The notes: a model not told the origin generated them from the letters alone. 40,213 bases of DNA from CAYXVU01 sp964468725 (GCA_964468725.1 CAYXVU010000024.1:1-40213); one strand, 5' to 3'. Positions 24,088 through 32,344 are shown, counted from the stretch's first letter. Translations and numbers: made by a program.

Positions 24088-25251
24088 ATGTTGGTCTCCG
24101 CCTTCGATTACCAGTTGCCCGAACGGCTGATTGCGCAAGAGCCGGTTGCGCGGCGCGACCAATCGCGCTTACTCGTCATCCATCGCGCCAGCGGCGCGTT
24201 GACCGACACCTTTTTCTATACGCTGCCGGATTATCTGCGCCGCGGCGATGTGCTGGTCGTCAACAATACGCGCGTCTTTCCGGCGCGGCTCATCGGTCGC
24301 CGCCGAACGCTGGACTCCAACACAACGACGGTCGGCGCGCGTGTCGAAGTGTTTTTGGTGCGCCGCCTTGAGGCCAACCTTTGGGAAACCCTGGTCAAAC
24401 CCGGGAAAGCCTTGCGTCCGGGCACACAGGTTGAATTTGCGGACGGCGTGCTAACCGGCGAAGTGGTCGAATGGCTCGCCGCCGGTCGCCGTCTGATCCG
24501 GTTCTCTGGCGCGGACGATTTCGATGCGGCAGTAGACCGCATCGGTCGGACGCCATTGCCGCCCTACATCAAACGCAGCGACGAAAGCCGCTTCGACAGT
24601 GAACGCTACCAAACCGTCTTTGCCCGCGAACGCGGCGCGATTGCTGCGCCAACCGCAGGGTTGCATCTGACGCCGGAGTTGCTTGACCGCCTGCGAGCGC
24701 AAGGCGTCGAAGTGGTCGCTCTCACTCTACATGTCGGCTATGGCACCTTTCAGCCGGTTAGAGTCGAACGCGTCGAAGATCACCAAGTCGAACCCGAATC
24801 TTATTCCATCGGCGAGGAGGCCGCCGCTTGCCTCAATCGCGCGCTCGCCGAAGGCCGCCGCGTTATCGCCGTCGGCACGACAACCACACGCGCCCTCGAA
24901 TCTGCACGCCGTCAGACCGAAGAAGAGGAGAAAGGGAGAGAGGAAGACAAAGAGATCAGGCAATGGGCAACTAGCCGGACAGGCGATAATGGTTCATTGT
25001 CTAATCCCCTGTCTCCGCTTTTCCCCTTCTCTGATTCCGTGACCTATGCAACGACGAGCTTGTTCATCTATCCGGGCTTCGAGTTCCGCGTGCTCAGCGG
25101 GTTGGTGACGAATTTCCATTTGCCCCGTTCGTCGCTGTTGATGCTGGTCGCGGCGTTCGGCGGTTACGATTTGATGATGCGAGCTTATCATCATGCCGTT
25201 GAGCAAGCCTATCGCTTCTATAGCTATGGCGATGCCATGTTGATCTTGTGA
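24088..25251 (+). CDS. queA: S-adenosylmethionine:tRNA ribosyltransferase-isomerase QueA
   Basis: 387 residues. QueA transfers and isomerises the ribosyl group of SAM onto preQ1-tRNA, making epoxyqueuosine in the wobble base of certain tRNAs. The family signatures run throughout: FDYQLPERLIAQEPVARRDQSRLLV at the N-terminus, VVNNTRVFPARLIG, YQTVFARERGAIAAPTAGLHLTPELL, HVGYGTFQPV, and SLFIYPGFEFRVLSGLVTNFHLPRSSLLMLVAAF. The ATG at 24088 fits the family start; a TTG 36 bases upstream is a less likely alternative, and neither has a clear ribosome binding site. The protein is about 30 residues longer than the E. coli enzyme because of a low-complexity insertion near residues 276-318. The stop codon is one base from the next start, so it heads a tight operon. 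Confidence 0.95.
   Translation: MLVSAFDYQLPERLIAQEPVARRDQSRLLVIHRASGALTDTFFYTLPDYLRRGDVLVVNNTRVFPARLIGRRRTLDSNTTTVGARVEVFLVRRLEANLWETLVKPGKALRPGTQVEFADGVLTGEVVEWLAAGRRLIRFSGADDFDAAVDRIGRTPLPPYIKRSDESRFDSERYQTVFARERGAIAAPTAGLHLTPELLDRLRAQGVEVVALTLHVGYGTFQPVRVERVEDHQVEPESYSIGEEAAACLNRALAEGRRVIAVGTTTTRALESARRQTEEEEKGREEDKEIRQWATSRTGDNGSLSNPLSPLFPFSDSVTYATTSLFIYPGFEFRVLSGLVTNFHLPRSSLLMLVAAFGGYDLMMRAYHHAVEQAYRFYSYGDAMLIL
24914..25044 (+). repeat. In-frame insertion with purine/pyrimidine-rich arms inside queA
   Basis: The segment encodes a charged stretch (RRQTEEEEKGREEDKEIRQ), then a polar Ser/Pro-rich stretch, between two conserved QueA blocks that are normally separated by about 10 residues. 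The DNA has a purine-rich left arm (24918-24960) and a pyrimidine-rich right arm (about 25000-25035) that are roughly complementary, so it looks like a decayed palindromic element kept in frame. Confidence 0.45.
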
Positions 25252-25252
25252 T

Positions 25253-25732
25253 ATGCAGACGGAGCCACTCATTCGCCAATCCAACGAAGTTCGCCCGCAG
25301 CCCGATGCGCACGCAGTTGAATTACGCCGATTGTGGAAGGTGAAACTGGTCTGTCGCCTCGCGCTCGGTATGGTATGGATCATCGAAGGCATAGTGCCCA
25401 AAATTCTCTTCGTCAGCGCGGGCGAGATTGAATTGGTGAGGAAATCACAACTCTACTGGCCGACGCCGGAAGGGATGCTCATCCTCATCGGCGTGGCTGA
25501 AACCGTCGCTGGCGTTTGGTTGCTGACCGGCATTGCCGAACGCGTAGCGGTCGCGGCGGTAACGCTGGCCATGAGTGCACTTGTTCTGGTCGTCGTTATA
25601 ACTGATGTGACGATGCTGGCGAATCCGCTCGGCGGCATCTCAAAAAACCTCTGCTTGCTGGCCTGCGCGCTCGTTGTCTGGCGACTTGCGCCGCTCGTGC
25701 CGAATAAAGAGCCGATTGAAACTGTAGGCTGA
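25253..25732 (+). CDS. DoxX-like integral membrane protein
   Basis: 159 residues with about four hydrophobic segments. LALGMVWIIEGIVPKILFVS is helix 1, with the Glu-Gly and Pro-Lys features common in DoxX-like proteins. It is followed by a loop with EIELVRKSQLYWPTPEGMLILIGVAETVAGVWLLTG and two more helices (VAAVTLAMSALVLVVVITDV, LCLLACALVVWRLAPL). This resembles the DoxX_3-like group, membrane proteins of unclear function. The start codon is one base after the queA stop, implying translational coupling, and the next gene starts four bases after this stop. The partner relation to queA is probably only operonic. Confidence 0.75.
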   Translation: MQTEPLIRQSNEVRPQPDAHAVELRRLWKVKLVCRLALGMVWIIEGIVPKILFVSAGEIELVRKSQLYWPTPEGMLILIGVAETVAGVWLLTGIAERVAVAAVTLAMSALVLVVVITDVTMLANPLGGISKNLCLLACALVVWRLAPLVPNKEPIETVG

Positions 25733-25736
25733 CCCT

Positions 25737-26279
25737 ATGAATGCTGCTTCATCCGCAGAGCCATACGATTCACCTCTCTCGTGGACAACGCGCCTCGCGC
25801 TCGGCGCAATCGCCATTGTCGGAACGATAATTTACGCTGCGAGCTTCGCCTTGACCTCTTACCGAGACTCGCTCTTGCCAATTGCTATTGCCATCGGCAT
25901 TGCTTCGGCGGTGTCGTGGCCGGGGTTCGGCGTCAGCCTATTGATGGTGACGCGCTGCCGTCCGTCGGTTATGGCCTGGGCGGATGCGTGCTTGATAGCG
26001 CAATGCACAGGCATCGCGGTGCTGATGATTAGCGGCGCGCTCAACTTGATTCTCTATTTCGTTCGCCCGCAACCGAGTTCGCCGATTGACGGCATCGCCT
26101 ATCTGCATGGAACGATTGTAATGGCCGCCGATGTGGTGATGGCTATCGGATTCGTACGCCGCGCCAAACAGCGAGGGATGACCGGAAGGGTGGCGCTCGC
26201 CTTGTGGGTATTGGCGCTCAATGGGCTGTTTGTAGCCGCTTTACTTGGCCTCCTTTGGTCACTGGCAAACGCGCGATGA
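25737..26279 (+). CDS. Hypothetical integral membrane protein
   Basis: 180 residues with about five hydrophobic segments (LALGAIAIVGTIIYAASFAL, LPIAIAIGIASAVSWPGFGV, CLIAQCTGIAVLMISGALNL, GTIVMAADVVMAIGFV, VALALWVLALNGLFVAALLG). I do not recognise a family. It sits four bases after the DoxX-like gene, and its TGA overlaps the ATG of the DUF2071 gene (ATGA), so the three are almost certainly translated from one message. The conserved-looking HGTIVMAAD in the fourth helix could be functionally important, but that is speculation. Confidence 0.7.
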   Translation: MNAASSAEPYDSPLSWTTRLALGAIAIVGTIIYAASFALTSYRDSLLPIAIAIGIASAVSWPGFGVSLLMVTRCRPSVMAWADACLIAQCTGIAVLMISGALNLILYFVRPQPSSPIDGIAYLHGTIVMAADVVMAIGFVRRAKQRGMTGRVALALWVLALNGLFVAALLGLLWSLANAR

Positions 26280-27016
26280 AACTGGCGATGATCGGTCGGT
26301 TGAGCGAATGCTTGCTGCTGTCGTATCGCACGCCGCAGGCAAGCGTCGAACCCCTTGTGCCTGCGCCGCTCACCCTGATTACCCGCGACGATTGGGCGTT
26401 TTGGAATATCGTCGCCTGTCGCATTGAGGCCATGCGCCCGAATGGCCTGCCTGCACCCTTCGGCATCAGCTACCATCACGTCGCCTACCGCTTGTTGGTG
26501 CGCGCGGGACTGGCCGATGGCCGCACAGTTACGGGTCTATACTTTGTGCGCAGCGATGCCGATAGCTTTTGGGTGGCAAAACTCGGCAATCTGGCAAGCG
26601 ACTTTCGCTTTCATCCGGCTGCGATCCATCACATGACGGACGTGAGCCAATTGACCTTCACAGTGAACAACACGGTTGCCGCACGCGCTGATGCGCGGGT
26701 ACGGGTTGCGGCAAACGAAGCGCCGCCACTCGGTTGCGATTCATGTTTTTCTTCACTTGCGGAGGCGAAAGATTTTTTGCGCTATCAGCCGCTTGGTCTG
26801 TCGTGCGATGGGCGCGGGCAGTGGATGCGCTTTGCCGAAGTTTTCCGCGATGAGTCGTTATGGAACGAGCGCGCGGTGACGGTCAGGGATGCATATTGGG
26901 CGTTCTTTGACGCCCTCGGTCAAACTGACGCGCGGCTTGAGCTAGCGACGCGGGTTGCGCCGATTGACTATCGCTGGCGATTGGGACGGCGGGAGCGAGT
27001 GACCTGTAACGAGTGA
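26276..27016 (+). CDS. DUF2071 (YqjF-like) protein
   Basis: 246 residues from an ATG that overlaps the preceding stop codon (ATGA). An earlier in-frame start at 26204 would overlap the upstream gene by 76 bases and has no support. The protein resembles DUF2071/YqjF, a family with an acetoacetate-decarboxylase-like fold. Visible blocks are YRTPQASVEPLVPAPL, WAFWNIVACRIEAMRP, GISYHHVAYRLLVRA, GLYFVRSDADSFWVAKLGN and the C-terminal VAPIDYRWRLGRRERV. The reaction is unknown in the family. In many genomes DUF2071 genes sit beside DoxX-like membrane genes, and this pairing is seen here; I state that from memory. It is the last gene of the queA operon, before a large palindrome. Confidence 0.75.
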   Translation: MKLAMIGRLSECLLLSYRTPQASVEPLVPAPLTLITRDDWAFWNIVACRIEAMRPNGLPAPFGISYHHVAYRLLVRAGLADGRTVTGLYFVRSDADSFWVAKLGNLASDFRFHPAAIHHMTDVSQLTFTVNNTVAARADARVRVAANEAPPLGCDSCFSSLAEAKDFLRYQPLGLSCDGRGQWMRFAEVFRDESLWNERAVTVRDAYWAFFDALGQTDARLELATRVAPIDYRWRLGRRERVTCNE

Positions 27017-27032
27017 CAACAGACGACAGAAT

Positions 27033-27130
27033 AAAGAATAGAGAATTCAGAATTCAGTAGTCGGCATACCCGGAGAAGCCACCGCACAGCGTTGCAGTTT
27101 CCCTGCTGCATTCTGAATTCTCTATTCTTT
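27033..27130. repeat. 98-bp palindromic element with 21-bp perfect arms
   Basis: The arms 27033-27053 and 27110-27130 are exact reverse complements (left arm begins AAAGAATAGAGAATTCAG) around a 56-base centre whose edges also pair imperfectly. A T-run follows on the right (27128-27133), so it can act as a rightward terminator for the queA operon. The next bases are TATAAT (27133-27138), a perfect -10 hexamer that might serve the DUF4139-like gene, though no good -35 is spaced correctly. The upstream bases 26998-27026 form degenerate 7-base units (GAGTGAC, CTGTAAC, GAGTGAC, AACAGAC). Confidence 0.6.
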
Positions 27131-27231
27131 TTTATAATGCAACTATGGGCGATGGGCGGCGTTTGATCGAAAGCTACGATAGCTCCCAGCCATACTCGAT
27201 AACTTGCGCTTCCACCTTCAGGGGATGAAAA

Positions 27232-29010
27232 ATGAAGAAAAATTTCACCATCGTATTTGCCTCCCTCGCTTTGTGTTTCACCGTCATTCGTTCGACCGCA
27301 CAGACCGCGCCGCCGCTCAGTGCGTTGGCTCGCCTGCCGGTCAAAGAGATCACCGTCTTCAAAGACGGCCATGCCTTTGTGTTACATGAAGGCTCAATGC
27401 CGACCGATGCATCAGGCAATGTGCTAATGGATGCGCTGCCCGCGCCTGTGTTGGGAACCTTCTGGCCGTATGCAGCAGACCGCAATGCGAAACTGCATTC
27501 CGTCGTTGCCGGACAACGTCGCGTCGCCGTCGAGCGCACGGCATTGAACCTGCGCGAACTGTTGGAAGCTAACATCGGCGCGGAGGTCGTCATCACCGAA
27601 AAGAATCTCTACGGCGAAAAAGAGATTCTCCGCCACACCGGTACAGTGATTGGCATACCCGAACGCAGCGCCGCAGAGTTTGCGGCAACCAGTCCGGCTA
27701 ACGCTTCCGAACGCCTGCCGCTAAAAGGCGACCTGCTGTTGCTGCGAACCGACGAAGGCGTGCGCACCGTGTTATTCGATAACATCCGCGATCTGGTCTT
27801 CAAATCGCCGCACAAAACCAGCGTCGCCAATGAAGAGTTCCGCAACCTGCTCACCCTTAAACTCGATTGGAACGCGCGCCCAGCAGCAAAGACTGCCGAA
27901 GTCGGCTTGGTCTATCTGCAAAAGGGAATTCGCTGGATTCCGCACTATCGCATCACCCTCGACGGCAATGGCACGGCGACCGTTCGCCTGCAAGCCACTC
28001 TGCTCAACGAAATGATTAACCTTGAAGGCGTGACTGCGAATCTGGTGATCGGCGTGCCGACCTTCGCCTTCAAAGAGACGACCGACCCCATCGCTTTGCA
28101 ACAACAGACCACCCAGTTGTCGCAATACTTTCAGCAGGGCGACCGCGCGCAGATGCTCTCGAATGCGATTGCCACACAGACCGCGCGCATGAGCGAGTAT
28201 CGCCCGCCGCGCATCGAAGAACCCGCGCCGCCCTCCGGCGGACTCGGCCCCGACTTGCCGGAAGGCAACAAGAGTGAAGATTTGTTTATCTTCACGATTC
28301 GCAACCTTTCATTGAAGAGAGGCGAGCGCATGGTCGTGCCGGTCGCCGAATACACTGTTCCCTACAAAGATGTCTACACGCTCGACCTGCCCTATGCGCC
28401 GCCCGCCGATGTTCAGATGCGGCTCAACAGCAGTCAACAAGCGGAACTGGCGCGCCTCTTCAATGCGCCGAAAGTCATGCACAAATTGCGACTTGAAAAT
28501 AAGAGCAGCTACCCATTGACGACAGCGCCCGCTCTACTGGTGCGCGACAACCGCGTGCTGGCGCAGGGCATGATGACCTACACAGCGATGGGGGCGAGTA
28601 CCGATTTGGAGCTGACGCAGGCGGTAGATGTTCAAGTCAGCAAGAGCGAGATCGAAACCCAACGCCTGCCGAATGCCTTGCGTTGGCGCGGCGATAACTA
28701 CACCCGCGTTGATCTGGACGGCACGTTGACGTTGACCAACTATCGCGGGCAGACCGTTGCCCTCGAAATCACCCGTCACGTGCTCGGCACGCTGAATTCG
28801 GCAAGCAACAACGGCGTTATTCAAAAAATCAACGTTATTGAAGACGGTCGCTACATTTCTGCGGGCGACTATCCCGCGTGGTGGAACTGGTACGGATGGC
28901 CGGATTGGTGGAACCATCTAAACGGCATCGGGCGGGTTACCTGGAAGTTGAACCTTGAGGCCAACAAAAAGGTCGAATTGAAATACTCATGGAACTACTT
29001 CTGGCGTTGA
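27232..29010 (+). CDS. Secreted DUF4139-like protein with a Trp-rich C-terminus
   Basis: 592 residues. A signal peptide (MKKNFTIVFASLALCFTVIRSTAQ) indicates export. The opening IKEITVFKDGHAFV-type motif (PVKEITVFKDGHAFVLHEG) and the central block GLVYLQKGIRWIPHYRITLD at about residue 224 are characteristic of DUF4139/mucoidy-inhibitor-A-like proteins, whose function is unknown. A Gln-rich segment and a Pro-rich linker (RPPRIEEPAPPSGG) split the protein near residue 330, then further beta-rich domains follow (FIFTIRNLSLKRGERMVVPV). Near the C-terminus is an unusual aromatic patch, YPAWWNWYGWPDWWNH. The start has AGGGG six bases before the ATG. No paralogue is nearby, and the promoter may lie at the end of the upstream palindrome. 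Confidence 0.75.
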   Translation: MKKNFTIVFASLALCFTVIRSTAQTAPPLSALARLPVKEITVFKDGHAFVLHEGSMPTDASGNVLMDALPAPVLGTFWPYAADRNAKLHSVVAGQRRVAVERTALNLRELLEANIGAEVVITEKNLYGEKEILRHTGTVIGIPERSAAEFAATSPANASERLPLKGDLLLLRTDEGVRTVLFDNIRDLVFKSPHKTSVANEEFRNLLTLKLDWNARPAAKTAEVGLVYLQKGIRWIPHYRITLDGNGTATVRLQATLLNEMINLEGVTANLVIGVPTFAFKETTDPIALQQQTTQLSQYFQQGDRAQMLSNAIATQTARMSEYRPPRIEEPAPPSGGLGPDLPEGNKSEDLFIFTIRNLSLKRGERMVVPVAEYTVPYKDVYTLDLPYAPPADVQMRLNSSQQAELARLFNAPKVMHKLRLENKSSYPLTTAPALLVRDNRVLAQGMMTYTAMGASTDLELTQAVDVQVSKSEIETQRLPNALRWRGDNYTRVDLDGTLTLTNYRGQTVALEITRHVLGTLNSASNNGVIQKINVIEDGRYISAGDYPAWWNWYGWPDWWNHLNGIGRVTWKLNLEANKKVELKYSWNYFWR

Positions 29011-29079
29011 AGGCGTGGGGCATCGCGCCCGACTCTGCCTTTTGATCGTCGGACAAGGCGCGGCCAGTTGGCTATTGCT

Positions 29080-30045
29080 TCAGTATGATTCCCACAATGC
29101 GTCGCGGGCTAAGAGTGCTGCGCCGACAATGCCTGCGTCTTGTCCGAGCTTGGCGGCGACGATACGACAACATTCGAAAGAGGCCGCCATCGTGCGTTGT
29201 TGCGCCGCTTCTCGAATCGGGTCGAGGATCAAATCGCCCGCTGCCATCACGCCGCCGCCGAGTACGACGATTTCGATATTGAGCAAGTTGATGATGTTGG
29301 CGATGGCCATGCCGAGTACGCGACCGGTCTCCTTGAGCACCGAAAGCGCCAGTTCGTCGCCCTCCATCGCCGCTTCTTCGACGCGCTCGCACACCAACAC
29401 GCCCTCCATATCACTGGCCAGTTTCGAGATTGAATAAGCCGGATTGCTGAAGAGTTGCTCGCGCACGCGACGCACGATGTTCGGCCCCGAAGCGACGGTC
29501 TCCAAACAACCCGCGCTGCCGCAGGCGCATTCCAGCCCATCAAGATCAATTTTGGAATGGCCGAACTCGCCCGCAAAGCCGCGACAGCCGCGCTGCAACT
29601 GGCCATCAAGAATCAGCCCCGCGCCGATGCCCGTGCCCATCGTTACATAAAACACATCTTCGAAGTTGCGCGCCGCGCCGCATTTCCATTCGCCATAGGC
29701 TGCAACATTCGCATCGTTGTCGAAAAAGATGGGCAGCCCGGTCGCGCGCTGCATTTCCCCATAGATGTCGAAGGAGGAGGCGTCTACCAGATTCGGCATG
29801 GCCGCGATGCGATGCGTTTTGTGATTGACCAGTCCCGCCCAGCCGACGCCGATGGCGGCGACGCGCTCTTGCGCGTCGGGCGACAGGCGTAAGGCGTTGC
29901 CGACTTCAATCAGTTGATTGATAAAGATGCGCGGGTCGCTCACTTCCGAAACGACACGGTGCTGCCGCAAGATGTTGCCTTCATCATCAATCAACGCGCC
30001 GCGAATCGTGCGCCCGACATCGAAACCGAGGTAATAATTTTCCAT
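29080..30045 (-). CDS. ROK-family sugar kinase-like protein
   Basis: 321 residues, typical ROK length. The zinc motif EFGHSKIDLDGLECACGSAGCLE is complete (one His and three Cys), the catalytic Asp lies in FFDNDANVAAYGE, and adenosine-motif glycine runs follow (VVLGGGVMAAGDL). ROK kinases phosphorylate glucose, N-acetylglucosamine or similar sugars in the cytoplasm. The phosphate-1 loop, normally DxGGT, reads D9-V-G-R12-T here, a Gly-to-Arg change that could affect ATP binding. The start is nine bases after the kinase stop codon with no good ribosome binding site, so it is likely translated by coupling with the upstream kinase gene. The substrate and even activity are uncertain. Confidence 0.85.
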   Translation of the reverse strand: MENYYLGFDVGRTIRGALIDDEGNILRQHRVVSEVSDPRIFINQLIEVGNALRLSPDAQERVAAIGVGWAGLVNHKTHRIAAMPNLVDASSFDIYGEMQRATGLPIFFDNDANVAAYGEWKCGAARNFEDVFYVTMGTGIGAGLILDGQLQRGCRGFAGEFGHSKIDLDGLECACGSAGCLETVASGPNIVRRVREQLFSNPAYSISKLASDMEGVLVCERVEEAAMEGDELALSVLKETGRVLGMAIANIINLLNIEIVVLGGGVMAAGDLILDPIREAAQQRTMAASFECCRIVAAKLGQDAGIVGAALLARDALWESY

Positions 30046-30054
30046 AAACAGGTG

Positions 30055-32091
30055 TCAGATGCGTGCCGTCAGACTGCGTTGCGCGGCGCGGTCGGCAATC
30101 CGCAGGCGTGAAAGCGCCCAGCGAGCTTTGGCGCGCACCCCTTCGTCTTCATCGCTCAACCGATGTTGCAACGCATCGCGGGCGCGCGCGTCGCAAATCT
30201 GACCGAGCGCGTCGGAAGCCGCAAAGCGCATATTGCCATTGCGGTCGTCCAGTAAAGCAATCAAATCGGGAACCGCTTTCGCTTCGTGCAAGCGCCCGAG
30301 CGCGAGCGCCGATTCGCAGGCGACGAATTTGTCATCGCATTGGAGCAATTCGACGAGCACTGCCGAGATGCTGCGGTCGCCGATCAACCCCAAGGCTTTG
30401 GCGGCAAAACGCGCTGTCAAATAGTCGCCTTCATCAACCGCATCGTTGAGCAGACTGATGACCGGGCCGGTCGCTTCATCGCCCAGTTTGACGATCACCC
30501 GCACCGCTTCGGCCTTCACCTTCAGGCTGGCATCGCGCAGGGCTTCGAGGAGCGCCGATAACGCGCGCGGGTCATGAGAAAACTCCAGCGAGCGCACGCC
30601 ATCCAATCGCATGGCTTCATTCTCATCTTTAATCAGCAAGGTCGGATCAACGCTCACCTGCCGTTTGGACAGACCGGCGATGATCGTTTGCGAGATGCGG
30701 TCTTGAATGGCCAGCACGTCCTGCGCATCGGAATCAATCTTCTCGCTCCACAGAATCTGGCCGCTGCGCCCATCCACCAGTTGTGCCGTGACGCGCAGCC
30801 GCCCACCGGCTTGCAGAAAGTTGCCCGTCAGCATGAGATCGGCATCAAGTTCGGAGCGCACCTGTGCCGGATCAACCGATTGGTTTTGATAGCGGGTGAT
30901 GGCGCTCGAAGGCAGCACGTTGATGGTCTGCACGTTGCCGAGTTCAGTAATCAAGCTATCAGCCAATGACAGGCTATAAAAATCAGCGTTCGGGTCGCCG
31001 CTCAGATTGCGAAAGGGCAAAACCGCCAACGTCTTTTTCATCCCCTCGGCAAAGGAAATCTCTGGCGGGGTCAAGCGCGGGCGCGCCAAGCTTGGCTGCG
31101 TCGGCCACGACGCCTGCGCTCTTCCATCGCGCCGTCGCCCGAAGAGCGATTGCCAAAGGCGGGTGAGCGGATTGGTGGCGATATGCTTGGGTTCGACAAA
31201 AGGCACAGTGATGCCGTCGGGTACGCCGCGCTCGCTGACCCGCAGAGAGGCTTTGATGGCGCGCAAATCTTCGAGCAATCGCTGCATAGATTGGTAGCGA
31301 TCACCTGAAGCTCTGGCCATAGCGCGATTGATGAGGGCAACAAGTTTTTCGGGCAAGCGGGCGTTCACTTCGTTGGCGGTGCGCGGCGTGCCATGCATAA
31401 CGGCATGCAGCATATCTACGGTGGTCGAAGCGCGAAAGGGCAAGCGCCCGGTCGCCATCTCGTAGAGCACGACGCCGAATGAATAGATGTCGCTGCGATG
31501 GTCGGAGCGTTCGCCACGCGCCTGTTCCGGCGACATATAAGATGGAGTGCCGAGGGGCGTGCCGAGTTTGGTCAGATCATCCGACCCGGAAGCCGATTCC
31601 GATTCTCCCGCTGCGCCCTTTTCGTGAACCAGTTTGGCCAATCCGAAATCGAGCACTTTGGCCTGCCCGCGCGGCGTGATCATGATGTTGCTGGCTTTGA
31701 TGTCGCGGTGCACGATGCCTTTGGCATGGGCGACGGCGACGGCATCGGCGACTTGCAAGGCAATGGCAAACAGGCTGTCGAGGTTGAGCGGTTTGCCGCC
31801 GATCACCTTCTTCAAGGTTTTGCCTTCGATGTACTGCATGGCAATCAGGCATTCGTTATCCACTTCGGCGGTTTCGTAGATGGTGCAGATGTTGGCATGA
31901 TCGAGCTCCGAGGCGAGCCGCGCTTCGCGCAAAAAGCGTTTTCGGGAAGACTCTTGCAAAACCAGATCGGGAGCCAACAGTTTCAGTACAACGGTGCGGT
32001 CGAGTGTCAGATCGTGGGCTTTGTAGATCGTGCCCATGCCGCCGTGTCCCAACTCTTCATCGAGACGATAATGTGAAATCACTCTCTTCAT
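30055..32091 (-). CDS. Hanks-type Ser/Thr kinase with TolB-like and HEAT-repeat domains
   Basis: 678 residues. The kinase domain, about 1-270, is intact: glycine loop GHGGMGTIY, Lys in VVLKLL, catalytic loop VHRDIKASN, DFGLAKL and PSYMSPEQARG. A basic linker with no transmembrane helix leads to a TolB-like (FlgO/CadC-type) domain, about 350-485: LAVLPFRNLSGDPNADFYSLSLADSLITELG and LMLTGNFLQAGGRLRVTAQLVD. The C-terminal 170 residues form HEAT repeats (ALSALLEALRDASLKVKAEA, AVPDLIALLDDRNGNMRFAA), a protein-binding solenoid. All parts seem cytoplasmic. Acidobacterial kinases of this class often end in TPRs; HEAT repeats are the less usual choice. The frame extends upstream to 32184, but the ATG at 32089-32091 gives the canonical kinase N-terminus. 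Targets are unknown. Confidence 0.9.
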   Translation of the reverse strand: MKRVISHYRLDEELGHGGMGTIYKAHDLTLDRTVVLKLLAPDLVLQESSRKRFLREARLASELDHANICTIYETAEVDNECLIAMQYIEGKTLKKVIGGKPLNLDSLFAIALQVADAVAVAHAKGIVHRDIKASNIMITPRGQAKVLDFGLAKLVHEKGAAGESESASGSDDLTKLGTPLGTPSYMSPEQARGERSDHRSDIYSFGVVLYEMATGRLPFRASTTVDMLHAVMHGTPRTANEVNARLPEKLVALINRAMARASGDRYQSMQRLLEDLRAIKASLRVSERGVPDGITVPFVEPKHIATNPLTRLWQSLFGRRRDGRAQASWPTQPSLARPRLTPPEISFAEGMKKTLAVLPFRNLSGDPNADFYSLSLADSLITELGNVQTINVLPSSAITRYQNQSVDPAQVRSELDADLMLTGNFLQAGGRLRVTAQLVDGRSGQILWSEKIDSDAQDVLAIQDRISQTIIAGLSKRQVSVDPTLLIKDENEAMRLDGVRSLEFSHDPRALSALLEALRDASLKVKAEAVRVIVKLGDEATGPVISLLNDAVDEGDYLTARFAAKALGLIGDRSISAVLVELLQCDDKFVACESALALGRLHEAKAVPDLIALLDDRNGNMRFAASDALGQICDARARDALQHRLSDEDEGVRAKARWALSRLRIADRAAQRSLTARI

Positions 32092-32163
32092 AACTACGTC
32101 CGACGCAGCGCAGATTGCGCGAAGCGACGCGGCTAGAGGAAAGGCTATACCTATCCTTTCGCA

Positions 32164-32186
32164 GTGACAAGTGACGAGTGACAAGT
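32164..32186. repeat. Heptamer tandem repeat GTGACRA x3
   Basis: GTGACAA, GTGACGA, GTGACAA then GT in the 253-base divergent gap between the kinase and glpF genes. It resembles the degenerate 7-base units at 26998-27026, so it may be a dispersed short tandem repeat family. Confidence 0.55.
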
Positions 32187-32284
32187 AGAGTGTAGCTTGC
32201 GGCTGTCGATCAAAATTGACTCCATCATCTGACCGTTCGCCTCGGATGATTCGTCGCCGGTCATTTATCCCTGCAAAACGTAGC

Positions 32285-32313
32285 TTTGCAAAGCAGACCG
32301 TTTGACTTATTCT
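32285..32313 (+). promoter_or_regulatory. Possible promoter of the glycerol facilitator gene
   Basis: TTTGCA (32285-32290), 17 bases, TATTCT (32308-32313); each hexamer matches sigma-70 consensus at four of six positions. The TTTGCA is also the right arm of TGCAAA-ACGTAGC-TTTGCA (32272-32290), a small inverted repeat. Confidence 0.35.
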
Positions 32314-32344
32314 TTGACGGCCAAATTTCTAGCGAGAGGCAACC

